DNA of 64,000 nucleotides from Clostridia bacterium (lineage in GTDB: Bacteria; Bacillota; Clostridia; Acetivibrionales; DSM-2933). The DNA is taken from contig JAOAEJ010000052.1 in the NCBI GenBank assembly GCA_026416815.1, positions 1-64,000 on the forward strand, in the 5' to 3' direction. The position numbers and the translations under genes were made by a program. This document shows positions 62,984 to 64,000 of this stretch, piece after piece. The first letter of the stretch is position 1. The number at the start of each line of letters is the position of its first letter. A model generated the notes under the pieces. It saw nothing but the letters and a program-made list of their open reading frames with translations, was not told the DNA's origin and did no database searches.

Positions 62984-63089
62984 TATAGATAGTTTACTGT
63001 AAAAGTGATTTTATCCAGTTAGGCAAATCGCACTTACCACAGCTCATTGTCTAACGGTCAATCACTAAGTTTACAGTAAACTATCTATA
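62984..63089 (+). repeat. Dispersed palindromic repeat, copy E (reference copy)
   Basis: TATAGATAGTTTACTGTAAA at the left and its complement TTTACAGTAAACTATCTATA at the right form 20-bp terminal inverted repeats. The core reads AGTGATTTTATCCAGTTAGG, CACTTACCACAGCTCATTG and TAACGGTCAATCACT. It ends 28 bases before the small membrane-protein gene at 63118, so it may lie in that gene's leader. Confidence 0.85.
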
Positions 63090-63117
63090 GAAGGACTATA
63101 AAAATGGGAGATTATAA

Positions 63118-63327
63118 ATGGCAATTTTAATAATATTAGTATATTTATTAATCGGGTATGTCGAGATAGTACCTCTTATAAAAGCTAAAAAGACAAAGGA
63201 AATATGGGGTTACTCTGTGTTCTTTTTACTACCCTTTTTATTCAGCATACTAATATACACAGGATTGGATATTCCAAATCCGGCAGATCCCATAAAAAAG
63301 GCTGTTACTAGTATAGTCGGAAGATAA
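63118..63327 (+). CDS. Small two-helix membrane protein, possibly germination-associated
   Basis: This 69-residue protein has an N-terminal helix (about 2-20) and a second (about 33-49), separated by a basic segment (KAKKTKEIWGY), and ends in IPNPADPIKKAVTSIVGR. Small proteins of this plan are found beside gerA-type germinant receptor genes in Clostridia, but this is recollection of the pattern and not proof. The start follows GGGAG. It is followed 18 bases later by a second tiny gene. Confidence 0.6.
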   Translation: MAILIILVYLLIGYVEIVPLIKAKKTKEIWGYSVFFLLPFLFSILIYTGLDIPNPADPIKKAVTSIVGR

Positions 63328-63344
63328 TTTACAGGAAGGATGAA

Positions 63345-63473
63345 ATGCATGAGTGGGCTTTTAAGGTATGGCCCTACTATGCACTTCCATTTCATGTAAT
63401 ACTACCTTTGATAATATTGATTGCTGCACAAATTAGGAAAAGAACTTTAAACAAAAAGTCTAATAGTGTCTAA
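63345..63473 (+). CDS. Very small membrane protein resembling a GerAB C-terminal tail
   Basis: This 42-residue open reading frame starts MHEWAFKVWPYYALPFHVILP, continues into a short LIILIAAQIRK segment and ends in a basic tail. AGGAAGGA lies 5 bases upstream. The hydrophobic helix followed by RKR is like the last helix of GerAB-type transporters, so it may be a small accessory protein or the relic of a gerAB gene. It is close enough to the gene before to be coupled. Confidence 0.45.
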   Translation: MHEWAFKVWPYYALPFHVILPLIILIAAQIRKRTLNKKSNSV

Positions 63474-63900
63474 TTATGTCGGTTTAAAGTGAAGCAATAA
63501 GGGTAAATAGAATAGGCATAAAGAAAAAGTCTAAAATATATGCATAATACACAAAAAATAGCTAAATGTCGATTAAATTTTCGTAATGTGCTATTAAACA
63601 AAATGGGCACTTAGAGGGAAAAACTACTCTTGGATTTATTTACTGTTCGTGGTATACTTAATGTTGCGTTATTGAAAAAAGTCATAATTTATTAATAAAT
63701 GTAGGATTATAACTAAAAAGGTTAAATATTGGTATGGCTTTATTGGTCTTAAATTTATAAGCTGTATTTGCTTAACCATATTTAGCTATTCTATGGTAAC
63801 AATATTTGTTCAGTTATCTATTCAAGCAATTCAAATAAAGGTCTAGAGATATAATTTTGGGAGTAGTTGATATAATTTTTGAGCTAAAGGGGTAGCAACT
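63474..63900. other. Gene-free interval before the last gene (427 bp)
   Basis: The interval is AT-rich with several short A/T tracts and no open reading frame with a ribosome binding site. I see no repeat copy, terminator or riboswitch. The last 60 bases probably contain the promoter of the gene at 63901. Confidence 0.5.
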
Positions 63901-64000
63901 ATGGAGGTATTTTTTGAGAATATTATTAAGCTGACCGATTTGATTAATAGTGGAGCTAATGTAGACAACGCCTTGGATTATGTGTTTAAATCGTTTACCG
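63901..64000 (+). CDS. Start of an unidentified protein, 3'-truncated by the window
   Basis: An ATG at 63901 with AAAGGGG upstream opens a frame to the window end: MEVFFENIIKLTDLINSG, then about 15 further residues including VDNALDYVFKSF. The start (ALDYVFKSF) resembles the N-terminal helix leading into GAF domains of signalling proteins. Only 33 codons are visible, so no function is assigned. Confidence 0.5.
   Translation, partial: MEVFFENIIKLTDLINSGANVDNALDYVFKSFT

Noticed and set aside
62838-63118. Fluoride riboswitch upstream of the fluC group
   Set aside because: I looked for the GGNGAUGG and CUGAUG-type elements on the minus strand and did not find them.

Overview
The window looks like the chromosome of an AT-rich, spore-forming anaerobic Firmicute of the class Clostridia, probably related to Ruminiclostridium, Acetivibrio or Pseudobacteroides. 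The signs are a clostridial core-gene order (priA-def-fmt-DUF116-zinc protease-rsmB-rlmN-stp-prkC-rsgA-rpe-thiN), rubrerythrin, an SLH-domain surface protein, a PdaB-like sporulation deacetylase, coat-type proteins and secreted starch-active proteins. Bases 1-19 are identical to the Tn5/Nextera mosaic-end adapter, so the left edge is an untrimmed contig end. The right edge cuts a gene that starts at 63901.

Layout. 0-3.6 kb: 5'-truncated PEP-synthase/rifampin-phosphotransferase-like gene and a potassium channel with an RCK domain. 4.1-6.8 kb: PdaB-like deacetylase, an orphan Mur-ligase-like protein and a two-OB-fold SSB-like protein. 6.85-14 kb: a nearly complete flavin-based extracellular electron transfer (EET) locus: UbiA prenyltransferase, membrane-fused NDH-2, FMN-binding lipoprotein, ApbE flavin transferase, NusG-II-like protein (EetA-like), Gx transporter (EetB-like) and polyprenyl synthase. 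Two inverted copies of a ~125-bp MITE and one copy of a dispersed palindromic repeat lie inside it. 14.3-16.9 kb: CBM21-type starch-binding protein and an archaeal-type alpha-amylase. 17.1-17.4 kb: candidate structured RNA. 17.5-30.7 kb: the housekeeping operon. 31-38.6 kb: aminotransferase, SLH protein, RqcH, DUF503 protein, tRNA-Ala and a diguanylate cyclase. 38.8-41 kb: chemoreceptor and DUF3788 protein.

41.35-44.6 kb holds a ydaO-type c-di-AMP riboswitch with its terminator in front of dapB-ablA-ablB, which reads as c-di-AMP control of the osmolyte N-epsilon-acetyl-beta-lysine. 44.8-47.2 kb: rubrerythrin and an orphan AnfO-like gene with a partner ending in a CX2CX2CX2C tail. 47.5-50.5 kb: a redox cluster with two MarR paralogues, a flavodoxin and a second FMN-binding protein, preceded by a perfect 50-bp palindrome. 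50.8-55 kb: small membrane proteins, a DUF3794-type coat protein, a methyltransferase and a TipA-like MerR regulator with an apparent internal translation start. 55.2-58.9 kb: two related PAS histidine kinases. 59-63.5 kb: Gly/Tyr-rich and coat-like small proteins, a metallophosphoesterase, a FluC pair with a YaiI-family protein, and two small membrane proteins.

At least five copies of a ~75-106-bp palindromic repeat (9.9, 36.8, 53.5, 60.05 and 63.0 kb) are spread through intergenic DNA. Their ends differ between copies yet stay self-complementary within each copy.
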